Shown in pieces: positions 9,658-20,100 of a DNA stretch of 60,231 nucleotides. The notes beneath the pieces are model-generated. The model was not told the DNA's origin, ran no database searches, and saw nothing but the letters and a program-made list of their open reading frames with translations. The stretch spans positions 1 through 60,231 of the forward strand of contig NZ_JAEMTA010000031.1 in NCBI RefSeq assembly GCF_016462545.1. The letters are read 5' to 3'. The DNA comes from Mycolicibacterium sp. GTDB taxonomy: Bacteria; Actinomycetota; Actinomycetes; Mycobacteriales; Mycobacteriaceae. Position 1 is the stretch's first letter; each line of letters begins with the position of its first letter. The translations under genes and the position numbers were made by a program.

Positions 9658-12600
9658 TTTGGCTTACAGGTACTCCGAGTGCTTGCGCCCCGACGGTTGT
9701 CAGGGCGAGGGTCTGATAGGTGGCGCCGGATCCATCGCGGGCGACGGCGCGCCGTTCGATCGTCCCCCTGTCGATGAGTTGTTCCACCGCGGTGTTCCAG
9801 CGCTTCTCTCCGTTTCGGAGGAACTTGAGGGCGCCAAACTGTGGGCAGTTGAGCACGCCTTGTCCGAGTGGCCGTCCCTGACCGAGCGACTCCATGCCGA
9901 GTACCGCGGCGCGCAGACTCGTCTCGCCGTAGGCGCCGCGTCGGAACTTCGACGCCCACGCGACGGCTTGCATGACGGTCAGCTCGGCGTTGATGAGCAT
10001 TTCGGGATCGGCCACGAGGTGGTCGGGGAGCGACGTCCACGCCGCGGGCCGGTCGTCGCACACGTCACACGCGATGATCCTTCGGCTGGTGCAGTCGTCG
10101 ACCCCGTCGCCAAAGTGCTTCCCAACGACGACGCGGCGGCACACGGATCGGTCTGTGGCGTAGTCGATCATGGCTTGGAGCCGGCGTAGTTGCCACTTTC
10201 GCCATCGGGCGGATTCCCTCGCGAGTGTCTCTGCGGGAGCGGTCTGTTTCAGGAGCTTGACCCGGCGGAGCCGGCGCGAGCTCGAAAACGTGATCAAGCG
10301 GTCCAGGGACCATTCGATGAACTTTCGTTCCAGGTCGTCGGGGTCGTAGCCGTGTTGATCCTTGAGCTGTTGGAAGTCGATCTGGATCTTGACGTTCGGC
10401 CGCGCGCGATGAACCCGGTAGAAGATCTCGCGGAAGAATCGGCGGTCGTCTTCGTCGTCGGGTTCACGCCGCCCGACGTCGACCATTCCTCGTGCTGAGC
10501 AGTCGAGCCCCTGGGTAAGCGTGCCTACCCGTTCTAATTGGGCCAGTTGAACATTGAGCTCATCGCTTTCAAGCTCGAGCGAGTCCGCCAGTTCGTCGAC
10601 GTCGAACACTCTGCTGTCGCCTCGTTCGCGGCAGGTCCACAGTGCGGTGAGTAGTCGCTGCGCGGTGGCTGCATCGGCCGCAGCGTCGCCAGAATTGATC
10701 AGGCGCCGACGCCTGGCTAGGTCGCCTCTGGTGTAGAGCAGCACGCAATTGCCGATCATGTCGCGCTGACGGGCGCCTCGGCCAGCTTCCTGTGCGTACC
10801 CGTCGAGGGAGTCGGGAAGGTCGTAGTGCACCACCCAGCCAATATTCGGCTTGTTGATGCCCATACCAAAGGCTTTGGTGGCAACGATGATTCGAGTGGT
10901 ATCCGCGTCGAAGTCCTCTTGAACCGCGTCGCGCTGCTCGGGCACCATACCAGCGTGATACGGGCGGGCTGCGTGTCCAGCACGGCGCAGAAGTGCCGCG
11001 ATTTCCTCGGCGAGGGCACGTCGGGTGACGTACACGATCCCTGGCCTGTCCGCGGCCCAGGTGACGAAGCGGAGGAGTTCGCGTGCACGTTCCCTCTCGC
11101 CGGCGCACTCGATGACCCGGAACTGCAGGTTCGGCCGGTCGCTTGGCTCCCGCACCACCGTCGGGTCCTGCATCTGCAGGGACTGCCCGATGTCGGTCTC
11201 GACTTCGGGCGTGGCAGTTGCGGTGAGCCCTGCTCGTGGAGCCCGAGTGGTGAACGTCGCCACCGATGCGGGCACCTGTCGGAACTCGGGACGAAAGTCG
11301 TGCCCCCACACCGAGATGCAGTGTGCTTCGTCTACGACGACGCGGTTGAGCTGCTGGCGCCCCAGCGCTCCGCGGAGGACGGGATCGCGGGCGAGCCGTT
11401 CCGGTGAGACATAGAGCAAGCGGACGCGACCATCGGCGGTGTCACGGAGGATCTCGGTCTGCACAACCTTGGTCGTGGTTCCCGTGATCCCCTGGACAGG
11501 ACGAATGCCGCGCCTGCCCCGGAGGTCGTTGACCTGGTCCTTGATGAGGGCCACCAACGGCGAGACCACGACTGTTGCACGTGCTTCGGGCATGAGCAGT
11601 GCCGGCAATTGAAAGCACAGCGACTTCCCGAATCCGGTAGGCAGCACGGCCAGGAAGTCCTTGCCATCGACGAACGCTCTCATGACTTCGAGTTGTTTGG
11701 GGTGAAGGTCGGTTATTCCGAAGAGCTTCTCGGCGCCTTCGATGAGCTTGGCCGTTGGATCTTCGCCAGGAAGAAGGCGAAGCGTCTCGAGGAGCTGCGT
11801 GACGTCATCGCGTCCGAAGGAGATGGCCGCGGAGAGGTCGGGTGCCTCCCCGGTGACGAATTCGATCGCACGCGTCCACGCGTCGTCACGATCGACGGCT
11901 TCGTGGATGGTTGGGTTCGGCAGCGATCCGAGCATGACGCGCTGCGCCTGGGTGGGGGAGTGCAACCGCCGATCGCACACCAGGGCCGCACCCATGTCGG
12001 TTTCGTTGCGGATGAGCCTGCCAAATCCCTGCGTGAACTGCATGGCGGTCATGGGAAGGACGTAGTCGAGGAACGGGTCGCCGCCCCGCTCGGCGATGGC
12101 ACGCTGCCGCGCCGAGACCAATGGGTCGTTCGGATGGGGATAGGGCGGCTTCTCGATGAACAGGTACGACAAGGTTTCCCCCGGGGCGTCGAAGCCCTCC
12201 CAGTAAGACTTCAATCCGTATAGAACGGTCCCGGGCTCGGAGCGGAACCGGTGTTGGATTTGTGAGCGGCCCTGCTCGCCCTGGACGAGGATCTCCACTC
12301 CTCGCTCGGCGAGTTCTGCAGTGCGGGTGCGGACGTCTCTCACGACCGCGTCCATCCGCTTTCGGGCCGCGAACAGTGAGAGCGTCTTTCCGCCAGACAG
12401 CGACAGGAATCCGGCCTGATCAGCGGCCATCTCCTCGCAGAACTCGCGCTCGTTCTCGGGAATGGGGATCGGTAAGTGGTTGGTGAGGACGACGACCGAT
12501 TGCTTCGCGTAGTCGAAGGGGGACCGAAGGGTCAGTGCTCGGAACTGACCGTCCTTCGGCTCGGGATCGATGGCGATGCCCAGCCGCGAGGCGAGATAGT

Positions 12601-14899
12601 CGAACCGATGCTGGACGGTGAGCGTTGCAGAGCACAACACGGTCGAGTGCGTGCGATCGACGACTGACTGTTGGAACTGTGGGAAGACATGGATGGGAAT
12701 TCGCTCGTAGGTCCATGCCGCCGGGTCGTCCTCTTCGGTCGCGAGCCGGTAGACCCAGAGATGGTCGTCGGGAAGGTCGTTGACGGTGCCGAGCAATTCG
12801 ATTGCGGAATCGAGTCTTTCGGCGTAGCCGCGTAGCCGTTGATGTTCGGATCGGGTGCCACGAACCTCTGAGATCGATTGGCGAAGAGCTGATACGCCTT
12901 TGGCGAGCTGGATCAGCCAGTAGCGGGTGCTCGAGGCGGCTTGGCGCAGCGCCCTGAATTCCGGGCGGTTGGTGACCAGCCCCGCGCTCAGAACGACGGA
13001 GTCCGCCTTGCCCGAATATTCGTGCAGGTAGGTCATGATGGCCTGGGTGAGCACCGTCCCCGCTTCCACGACCATGGCGGTAGCGCTGGCGAGCGCGTGA
13101 CTAGCGTCAACGAAGAGCGGGCTTTCCTTCGTCTTCGACCGGAGCGTCCTCAGCAGCCGCGATCTCGGAGACAGGGAGGTGACGAGAATGTCGAGTTCCA
13201 GCGCGTCGATGTTCTCGGTCCACGCCGATGTCAGGCTGTCCTCAAGCGCGTGCGCTTCGTCGAAGACGAGGTCCGCAGTGTCGTCGGCGAGCACGTCGCC
13301 GGGTGCCTGCCCGCCTCCTTCCGCGAGCTTGACCCAACTTGCGATGAGCGCGTGATTGACCGAGACGACGCCTGGCGCGCCGGCCAGGCCGCGCACTTGC
13401 TGCATGATTGGGCAGATCTTCGCCCAGCGGCACATCGTCCGGTCACAGCCTGACGAGCTGGTTCTGAGGCGGGCGCGAGTGCGGGCGTAGCGGCCGTCCC
13501 TTCGGCGGATGGCATCGTCGGTGACGTCGTCCCAGGTTCCCGTGGGCGATGACGCGAGCGCGCGAATCGCAACGGCCAGTGCGAATCCGGACAACTCCCT
13601 GTCCGGCAGTGCGTCTTCGAGCTCTCGCGCACACACGTAATTGCCGACGCCTTGAATCTGGCGAAACGGTGCCCGCAGCAAGCCTTCGTCCTGGAGGCGG
13701 GTGGCTTCGTCACGCAGCTGGCTTTGCAGAGCCCTGGTTGCCGTGGCGACCACGACCGGCCTCTTGGGTCGTGATGCGCGGCCGAGGGCGGGAAGGAGGT
13801 AGGCGAGGGATTTACCGGTGCCCGTGGGGGCCTCCACTGCCAAGCGTCCGCCGTGGTCGAAGACTTCGGCCACGGCGTGAGCCATCTCCTTCTGCGACGC
13901 GCGGCTGCGTAGGCCCCGTTCGTTCTGCAGATATTCGAACGCGTCCCGAGTAGCCGACCAGGCGTCTGCGGCCACTGCGCCGGATGGCGCGAGCAATGGA
14001 TCCGGCTCGCGGGTCAGGGTCTCAATGTCCGGGGGTGCGGCAAGCTCGGGCATCAACCGAGCGAGCGGATCGTCGAAGGATTCGAGAACGGCGATTGCGA
14101 GCGGCCAACTGGGCTCCCCCATGTCGATTTCGGCAAGGAGTGCGCGCACGGCGACCGCTGTGGCAACGGCGTCGGACAGTGCTCGATGTCTCTCGTTCTG
14201 AGTGATGTCGAACCGTTGAACCAGATCGGTGAGTGACCGGTTGGGCATGGCGACGTCGACGAGCATCGACAGGTGAAGGCTGTCGATGCACGGTGGAAGA
14301 TTGGCCGGCTCGACGCCGAAGCGCTTCGCCGCTTTCTGAAGAAACGGGATGTCGAAGGCCAGCGCATTGTGGCCGATGACGAGGTCGATGCCAGTCAGCG
14401 CGGCGCCGAGCTCCTGCAGAGCTTGGCCTAGAGGCACGACCGAGCTACTACCCTCCCCGGACGGGCGAATTATCCCGTGGGGTAGGTCCACGGCGACTTG
14501 GACGAGCGTCTGGCCATTCAGAGAGACCGCGGCGATCTCCCATACGAAGTCCTTGGACGGGTCGAGCCCGGTGGTCTCGATATCGAGCACAGCAACGCTA
14601 TCGAGCGGAACCCGCGGGTGAATCGACGGTTGGTACCAGTCCGCATCCTCCCGTTCGACGCGCTCGACTGCATGATTAGTTCTTTCTACTGACGAGCCGA
14701 GGCCAATGCACCCATCGGCCGTCATGACAAAGCGATCCGGATAGCGGTCCGGCAACTGAACTAGAGCGTCAATCGACTTGTGGAATCCATGCGCACGGAG
14801 CCGTTCGCTTAGCTCGGCGGCGGACATCGGCTCTTCGTCGGCGAGCAGCCGATGCGCAGCCTCTATGGCCGGCGGCAGCGATGCGCTAGCCACAGACAT
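9650..14899 (-). CDS. DnaQ-DinG-RecQ triple fusion exonuclease/helicase
   Basis: A 1749-aa protein with three enzymatic modules in series. A short helical head (1-60) resembles a winged-helix region. Residues 100-255 are a DEDDh exonuclease: LDIETT (D106, E108), GHNALAFD (D183) and H238/D243. Residues 330-1000 are a DinG/XPD-type SF2 helicase: APTGTGKS (357-364), cysteines 423, 485, 490 and 496 in the position of the 4Fe-4S ligands, DEAH (547-550), and QGFGRLIR. Residues 1065-1500 are a RecQ helicase: LPTGFGKS (1086-1093), DEAHCISVWGHDFRPEF (from 1190), QEAGRGARQRD, then a Zn-type cysteine set ending CDVCDD. A C-terminal region lies beyond 1650. DnaQ-DinG fusions are common in Firmicutes; the added RecQ half is unusual. 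First gene of the two-gene minus-strand operon. Expected to unwind and trim DNA from 3' ends, inferred as phage restriction. Confidence 0.88.
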   Translation of the reverse strand: MSVASASLPPAIEAAHRLLADEEPMSAAELSERLRAHGFHKSIDALVQLPDRYPDRFVMTADGCIGLGSSVERTNHAVERVEREDADWYQPSIHPRVPLDSVAVLDIETTGLDPSKDFVWEIAAVSLNGQTLVQVAVDLPHGIIRPSGEGSSSVVPLGQALQELGAALTGIDLVIGHNALAFDIPFLQKAAKRFGVEPANLPPCIDSLHLSMLVDVAMPNRSLTDLVQRFDITQNERHRALSDAVATAVAVRALLAEIDMGEPSWPLAIAVLESFDDPLARLMPELAAPPDIETLTREPDPLLAPSGAVAADAWSATRDAFEYLQNERGLRSRASQKEMAHAVAEVFDHGGRLAVEAPTGTGKSLAYLLPALGRASRPKRPVVVATATRALQSQLRDEATRLQDEGLLRAPFRQIQGVGNYVCARELEDALPDRELSGFALAVAIRALASSPTGTWDDVTDDAIRRRDGRYARTRARLRTSSSGCDRTMCRWAKICPIMQQVRGLAGAPGVVSVNHALIASWVKLAEGGGQAPGDVLADDTADLVFDEAHALEDSLTSAWTENIDALELDILVTSLSPRSRLLRTLRSKTKESPLFVDASHALASATAMVVEAGTVLTQAIMTYLHEYSGKADSVVLSAGLVTNRPEFRALRQAASSTRYWLIQLAKGVSALRQSISEVRGTRSEHQRLRGYAERLDSAIELLGTVNDLPDDHLWVYRLATEEDDPAAWTYERIPIHVFPQFQQSVVDRTHSTVLCSATLTVQHRFDYLASRLGIAIDPEPKDGQFRALTLRSPFDYAKQSVVVLTNHLPIPIPENEREFCEEMAADQAGFLSLSGGKTLSLFAARKRMDAVVRDVRTRTAELAERGVEILVQGEQGRSQIQHRFRSEPGTVLYGLKSYWEGFDAPGETLSYLFIEKPPYPHPNDPLVSARQRAIAERGGDPFLDYVLPMTAMQFTQGFGRLIRNETDMGAALVCDRRLHSPTQAQRVMLGSLPNPTIHEAVDRDDAWTRAIEFVTGEAPDLSAAISFGRDDVTQLLETLRLLPGEDPTAKLIEGAEKLFGITDLHPKQLEVMRAFVDGKDFLAVLPTGFGKSLCFQLPALLMPEARATVVVSPLVALIKDQVNDLRGRRGIRPVQGITGTTTKVVQTEILRDTADGRVRLLYVSPERLARDPVLRGALGRQQLNRVVVDEAHCISVWGHDFRPEFRQVPASVATFTTRAPRAGLTATATPEVETDIGQSLQMQDPTVVREPSDRPNLQFRVIECAGERERARELLRFVTWAADRPGIVYVTRRALAEEIAALLRRAGHAARPYHAGMVPEQRDAVQEDFDADTTRIIVATKAFGMGINKPNIGWVVHYDLPDSLDGYAQEAGRGARQRDMIGNCVLLYTRGDLARRRRLINSGDAAADAATAQRLLTALWTCRERGDSRVFDVDELADSLELESDELNVQLAQLERVGTLTQGLDCSARGMVDVGRREPDDEDDRRFFREIFYRVHRARPNVKIQIDFQQLKDQHGYDPDDLERKFIEWSLDRLITFSSSRRLRRVKLLKQTAPAETLARESARWRKWQLRRLQAMIDYATDRSVCRRVVVGKHFGDGVDDCTSRRIIACDVCDDRPAAWTSLPDHLVADPEMLINAELTVMQAVAWASKFRRGAYGETSLRAAVLGMESLGQGRPLGQGVLNCPQFGALKFLRNGEKRWNTAVEQLIDRGTIERRAVARDGSGATYQTLALTTVGAQALGVPVSQND

Positions 14900-15353
14900 C
14901 AGCCCAGCTCACTGATACCGCATTCACGTAGCTGTGCCCCCTCATTCATCCCCTACAGATTCACGCCCGGTCGGCACGCATGGCCAGTTGCATTTGGAGC
15001 GGGAACCTACGGGATCGGTGTGACAAAGTTAGCGGAGGTAAGCGATGGTCCGCTAGTGAACGGCAATCATCTCTTGGGCGCCGTACTGGCGGGCGTGTTG
15101 TTAGTCGAAGGCATCTCCCTCACCCAATTGGAGGGCTGATCACGGTCAATGAGCAGCACGCTGAATCGCTTTTCGAGGGTCTTTGGCCCACCATGTCGGT
15201 GGCAGAGCCTAGGGTGCTTCTGGCAAAGCTAGTTTACGCCACCGTAAGCGCAGCTGTGTGCCGCTGGCAATCAGTACGACAGTGCACTGAAGCCACTCCG
15301 CGCCGCATCGGTAGCCGTGACGTACGCTCGCCGTTGCTTGAGGGAGGATGTTG
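14900..15353. other. Intergenic region between helicase operon and vsr
   Basis: About 450 bp between the start of the minus-strand DnaQ-DinG-RecQ gene and the vsr start. It should carry divergent promoters for both. A 124-codon plus-strand frame runs across it, but its product has no recognisable motif, is arginine- and serine-rich, and ends at the vsr start, so I do not call it. No tRNA, repeat array or clear terminator was seen. Confidence 0.4.
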
Positions 15354-15782
15354 ATGTCGGCACGACCAGCGGCGTCATCGGCAGCGGTCCGTGCCCGTAT
15401 GAGTCGGCAACGAAGACGCGACACGAGGGCCGAACTGCTCGTCAGACAGAATCTTCACTCGCGAGGCGTTCGTTACCGGGTAGACGCAATCCCCGAACCC
15501 GGGATGCGGTGTAGGGCCGATCTCGTCTGGCGCGGACTGCGTTTGGCCGTTTTCATCGACGGTTGCTTTTGGCATGGCTGTCCGATCCACGCAACTCGAC
15601 CGAAGGCGAACGAAGAGTGGTGGGCGCAGAAATTGGACGGGAACGTGCTGCGTGACCGCCGCACGGACGCCAAGCTGACGGAACTTGGATGGACTGTATT
15701 GCGCTTCTGGGAGCACGAGCAACCGCATGTGGTTGCCGATGAAATCTGCCGCGTGCTGGCCGAGCTGCGGGCCCGGCTATGA
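15354..15782 (+). CDS. vsr: Very-short-patch-repair (Vsr) endonuclease
   Basis: A 142-aa nicking endonuclease of the Vsr family, which cuts beside T:G mismatches formed when 5-methylcytosine deaminates. Visible hallmarks are SRQRRRDTRAEL at the N-terminus, RYRVD, the catalytic aspartate in CRADLVWRG (D56), VFIDGCFWHGCPIH with zinc ligands (C71, H74, C76), KLDGNVLRDRR, and GWTVLRFWEHE. An ATG also exists at 15348, but a strong GAGGGAGG site ending at 15347 suits ATG 15354. It is convergent with the C5-methyltransferase gene, with 7 nt between the stops, the usual pairing of vsr with a cytosine methylase. Length and motifs are normal for the family. Confidence 0.93.
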   Translation: MSARPAASSAAVRARMSRQRRRDTRAELLVRQNLHSRGVRYRVDAIPEPGMRCRADLVWRGLRLAVFIDGCFWHGCPIHATRPKANEEWWAQKLDGNVLRDRRTDAKLTELGWTVLRFWEHEQPHVVADEICRVLAELRARL

Positions 15783-15789
15783 CATTTGT

Positions 15790-16893
15790 TCAGTCCTGCC
15801 CTACGCGCACTTGATCCACGGGTGACGTGGCCAGCGATATCGGCCGTCCCCGAAACCAGGAGGAATTCACCGTCCGGTCGAGTTCTTCTAGGTCCACCTC
15901 GATCTTCAACGCGTGAGCGAGAACGTGTACAGCCAACCGCGGCGGGATCGCGTTTCCGATCTGTTGCCCGATGTCGCCGCCCGACCAGGGGTAATCGTGC
16001 GGAAACGTTTGCAGTCGGCCGGCTTCGTGGTGGGAGAATCGATCTTCGTCGCCGGTTGCCAGACGGAGGCGATTTCGCATCACCTTTCCGGTTATCGTGG
16101 CCGACGGTTCGTCAGAGTCGCGCTGTCCTCGGTTACGAGGATCGCCTCCACTGCCGTAGTTCGAGATGACGGTGAACCTCGCCTCGCGTCCGAGAGCCTG
16201 GCCCATCGAGACCCACGGACGAAGCTCCAGAGCGCTTTGCTCAGCCGCGCCGCGACGGTATGCCTGGTGGGTAGGTACGGGCAGCGATACCTTCTCGTCA
16301 CCGTGCCGAGCGATCAGAATTGCTCGACGTCGTGTTTGTGGGACGCCGTACTCCTCTGTCCGCAGAACGCCGACAGCCACCCGATAGCCGTGCCGTTCGA
16401 GGATTGCTCCGTAAGCCTCCCAAATGGGCAGTACGGCAGTTACCTGCTCCAAGACAATGGCCTGGAACGGCTTACCGGCTTCGATCGCGAGTAAAGCCCA
16501 CCGTAGGGGCTCCAGAACGAGCCCCGTTCTGTCATCTTCGAACGCGCCGCGCAAGACACCGTCGCCGAGATGTTTCGACATGCTTTCGGCTTGCGCGACC
16601 ACCTCGCCCAGCGCCTGTCGACCGGACCCCGTGCCCGCGACGGTGAACGTCTGGCAGGGTGGGCCACCGGTCAGTACGTTGGCGTCGGGAAACTGATCCG
16701 GTCCATACTTCCTGACGTCACTTTCGACGGTGTCGAGGCCTGCTGCCTTACGAGTGGCGCAGGCGTTGGGATCCCATTCGATGCCGGTGACCGGGATCTC
16801 CAGCCATGTTGCACCGACGTCGAGTCCGCCGGGACCCGCGAAGAGGTCGATGATCTGAGGTGCCGGATCCCTGATGACGACTTCCCGCGGCAT
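15790..16893 (-). CDS. C5-cytosine DNA methyltransferase (DrmMII-like)
   Basis: Transfers methyl from S-adenosylmethionine to cytosine C5 in DNA. The 367-aa product has motif I DLFAGPGG (16-23), motif IV GPPCQ with catalytic Cys80, motif VI as LEQV (E149) rather than the usual ENV, motif VIII QTRRR (186-190) and motif X IGNAIPP near residue 320. The target-recognition stretch (about 200-290) is short. It lies between vsr (convergent) and the GHKL-helicase operon (divergent). Class 2 DISARM carries a C5 methylase called DrmMII, and R-M operons combining a C5 methylase, Vsr, GHKL ATPase and SF2 helicase are also known, so it probably marks host DNA for the DrmA/DrmB module. No classic type II endonuclease partner is seen. 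The target sequence cannot be read from the protein. Confidence 0.92.
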   Translation of the reverse strand: MPREVVIRDPAPQIIDLFAGPGGLDVGATWLEIPVTGIEWDPNACATRKAAGLDTVESDVRKYGPDQFPDANVLTGGPPCQTFTVAGTGSGRQALGEVVAQAESMSKHLGDGVLRGAFEDDRTGLVLEPLRWALLAIEAGKPFQAIVLEQVTAVLPIWEAYGAILERHGYRVAVGVLRTEEYGVPQTRRRAILIARHGDEKVSLPVPTHQAYRRGAAEQSALELRPWVSMGQALGREARFTVISNYGSGGDPRNRGQRDSDEPSATITGKVMRNRLRLATGDEDRFSHHEAGRLQTFPHDYPWSGGDIGQQIGNAIPPRLAVHVLAHALKIEVDLEELDRTVNSSWFRGRPISLATSPVDQVRVGQD

Positions 16894-17102
16894 GCCAGAG
16901 ATGGTAGCCGGCCCGCGTAGGTTTCACGACACTTGCGCGCAACCGAATCTTGTGTCAATCCATTGGTCCCGCATGCAATTGATATGGACGCCTTTGTCGC
17001 TACCGGCCACGAATTGTCGGACGCGAATGATAGACACTCTTACGAAGCGGCCTTAGTGTCGCGCTCAACAATTTGCTGTCGGCTATTAGTGGGGGCGGAG
17101 CT
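16894..17102. promoter_or_regulatory. Divergent promoter region, methyltransferase / DISARM-like operon
   Basis: About 210 bp separate the starts of the C5-methyltransferase (minus) and the GHKL-helicase gene (plus). Both transcripts probably start here, which would allow joint control of protection and attack. The region is more AT-rich than its flanks, with TTGTCG near 17005 and ATGATAG near 17026 as possible promoter pieces, but spacing and strength are not convincing. Confidence 0.35.
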
Positions 17103-20100
17103 GTGGTAGCCAGGAGTTGGACAGATTCTGATCCTGCGCTGGGGGGATTGGTCGACGATTTTCGTGATCGATGTGTTCGCGTATACATCGAAGACCCGAA
17201 CCGGGTCGAGGAAGATGCCGGGAAGGAACGCGGCATCGCGGAGGGCGGATACGGCCGCAAGCAGATCCAAGAACTTGTGCAGAACGCGGCGGACGCGCTG
17301 CAGGGAGCTCCGGGACGCATAGAGGTCTGCCTGACGGCGAATGCGCTTTACGTCGCGAATGAAGGCAACCCGTTCGAGGACAGTGGTGTGCGCGCCCTGC
17401 TGTACACGCATTTGTCCAACAAGACCGGGACCGAGATCGGGCGGTTCGGGTTGGGTTTCAAGTCCATCAGTGGCATCTCGGACAACCCACAGATCTTCAG
17501 CCGTTCGGTGTCCTTCGAGTTCAGTCGATCGCAGTCGTCAGAGCAGCTGTCAACTGAGCTGCAGCGCCATTATCAGCCCTCGGAAGTCCCGGCCTTGCGC
17601 CTCGCCTGGACCCTCGACCCGATGGCCGAGTTTCGTTCCGATCCGATGCTTGCGGAATTGTCAGTCTGGGCGACCACTGTCGTCAAAGTGCCCCTCAAAC
17701 CAGGAGCCGTGTCCCAACTTTCCGCCGAAATCCTAGAGTTCGACGAGTCCTTCAACCTGTTCGCGCCGCACGTGCGGATTTTGGATCTCGTCGACCGGGT
17801 TGCCGACGTGTCACGTCGCTTCGCAGCATCGAAGAAGGGCAATCAAGTCACGCTCAGGACACCTGATGGTGACCGCGAGTGGCTGGTCGTATCAGCCGAA
17901 CACCAGCCGTCGGCCCGTGCGCTGGAATCAGCCGGACATTCGGCACGACGCGAATCCGTCACCGTCAGTTGGGCGCTTCCGCTGAGTGGTGCCGTTGGTG
18001 TCGGTCGCCTCTCGGCCTACTTCCCGGTCAAGTCCGACGTCACACTGAGTGGCCGGGTGAATGCGCCCTGGAAGCTGTCGGATGACCGGATCAACGTGAT
18101 CGAATGTTTGTTCAATCTCGAGATTCTCCAGGATGTCCTGCCGAAGTTGGTCGCCTCGGCTCGGAAAGAGCTCGTCGCGGACGACGCGTACGGCCGGTAC
18201 ATCGATGTGCTTCCCGCTCGCGGCAAAGAGGCTCGTAGTTGGGCGGACAAAGTGCTCAACGAGCCCGTGTTCAAGGAACTACGGGACTCCAGATGCTTAC
18301 CGGATCTCGACGGCCAGCTACGGGCGCCGTCGGCACTTCAACGAATTCCAGACGACGTCATGGATTACGCCAAGATGTGGCTGGCTGTCACGGGTAATCG
18401 TGGCGATTGGGTGCACCCGGATTGCACCAGTACCACTGAACGACGGTCCAAGGTAGATCGCCTCATGCAGGAGGGAGAGCGTGTCAAGCCTGCGGGCAGG
18501 GTGCTCCACTGGCTGCAGTCGGTGGTAGCCGATCCACGCCCAGACCAGTCTGCGGCCGCTATCGAGCTGGCCGCGAAACTGGTTCTCCGAGGGGGCAACA
18601 CGGAGATGGACGTACGGGACGCCAGGATCGTATTGCTCGAGACGGGGTCGTTGGCCCAACCCGTGCGTGGACGTTGCTTTCTCCGAACCAACTCGGGTCA
18701 GCACGGCAGTTCGTTCATCGACAGCGATGTGGCAGCACGCGTGACGACTGTCGCGGCTCTCGAGGAGCTCGGAGTCACCGCCTTCGAAGACGGTGGGGAG
18801 ATGTTGGAGCTACTCACCGAGCTCAGGCGTACGGGCAAGGTCGACTGGGATGAACTGTGGAGCGCGATGCGCGGCTCCGGCATCCAACAGGTTCACGAGG
18901 CATTCGAGAGCGTGCTCGAGGGACAGGCGAGCCGAATTGTGAGAGTGCGGAATGGGTTGGGGCGTTGGTCTTTGCCGCACGGGCTGTACTTTGCAGGTGA
19001 TTGCCTTCGACAGCTCAGAGAAGATGGCGAGTTCTTGGTCGACGGTGCCTACCACGCAAGTGACCAAGAACTGTTGTTCGTACTCGGTGTGCGCTCCCGA
19101 CCTTCCCGATCGAGCAAGGGATCGAACGAAAGGTGGCTATCGCGCTACGTGAGCGAGGTTCGGCAACGCGTCGGCGATGAGCTCAAGTTGGGCGTCCAAG
19201 CGCGCCAAGCGCTCGAGATCGAAGGCCTCGAAGAGGTCTTGCGCCCACTGGAGTGTCTATCTGATTTGAGCGTCACCAACAGGACCGCACTCACGCTGGC
19301 GCTCTTGAACGAGGTGGACGTTCCTCGCATTCGGGTCAGTCATGTGAACGTTACGAAGAGTGCTCGCTATGTGGCGCCTGAGATGTGGTGGGCGAGGCAG
19401 CAAGGCTTGCTGCCGACCGTACTCGGTCCGATGCCGATCACCGAAGCCTTCGTCGCGGAGGTAGAGGAAGCACCGGTTGGTCTTTTGCCATGCGTGACCC
19501 AAGTCGTCCTCAGTCGTGATGCCGAAGACGTGCTCAAGCTCAAGAGGCGGATAAGCGATCTCGATCTGGCCGGCTTCCGCAAGCTCGTCGAAACCCACGT
19601 ATCGAAAGACGACCTGCACCGGGTAGGTCAAACCTACGCTTGGTGGTGTTGGACTCATAAGGAAGCCGAACCGCCAGATCAGTTGTGGGTACGCGGAAGC
19701 GGCCAGTGGTGTGAGGTGGATAGGAAGAAGGTCGCCGTGGTGCACGGCGCAGACGCTCTCGTCGAACTCGAGCAGTTCGGCATCCCATGCGTGGTGGTCG
19801 ACTCCGTCGACGATGTCCACACCCTCAGCGAATTGTGGGGATGTTTGGAGGGCCGAACCCTGCCGGTGACATTCTCGTATGAGACGAGCGCGGAGCCGGT
19901 ACTGCTCACCGACGCGTTCCCGGTGCTGGAAGCTCTCGAGGTCGACACTGAGCTCGACGGCCTGATCATGCAGAAGTGCCTGTCTCTGAGTAAGGTCGCC
20001 GCCGTTCCCGGGCAGCCAGAAGCGCGAGTCACATGTGCATCTGGTCGTGAGTCGAACGCGGTCCTCGTCACGGGCGCGACCGATGGGCAGATCCTCAAGC

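Noticed and set aside
14980..15354. 124-codon plus-strand frame before vsr
   Set aside because: No recognisable motif, odd composition, and it ends on the vsr start; treated as chance.
15790..16893. ENV replaced by EQV in the C5 methyltransferase
   Set aside because: The variant LEQV...LP occurs in functional C5 methylases as I recall, so it is not evidence of inactivity.
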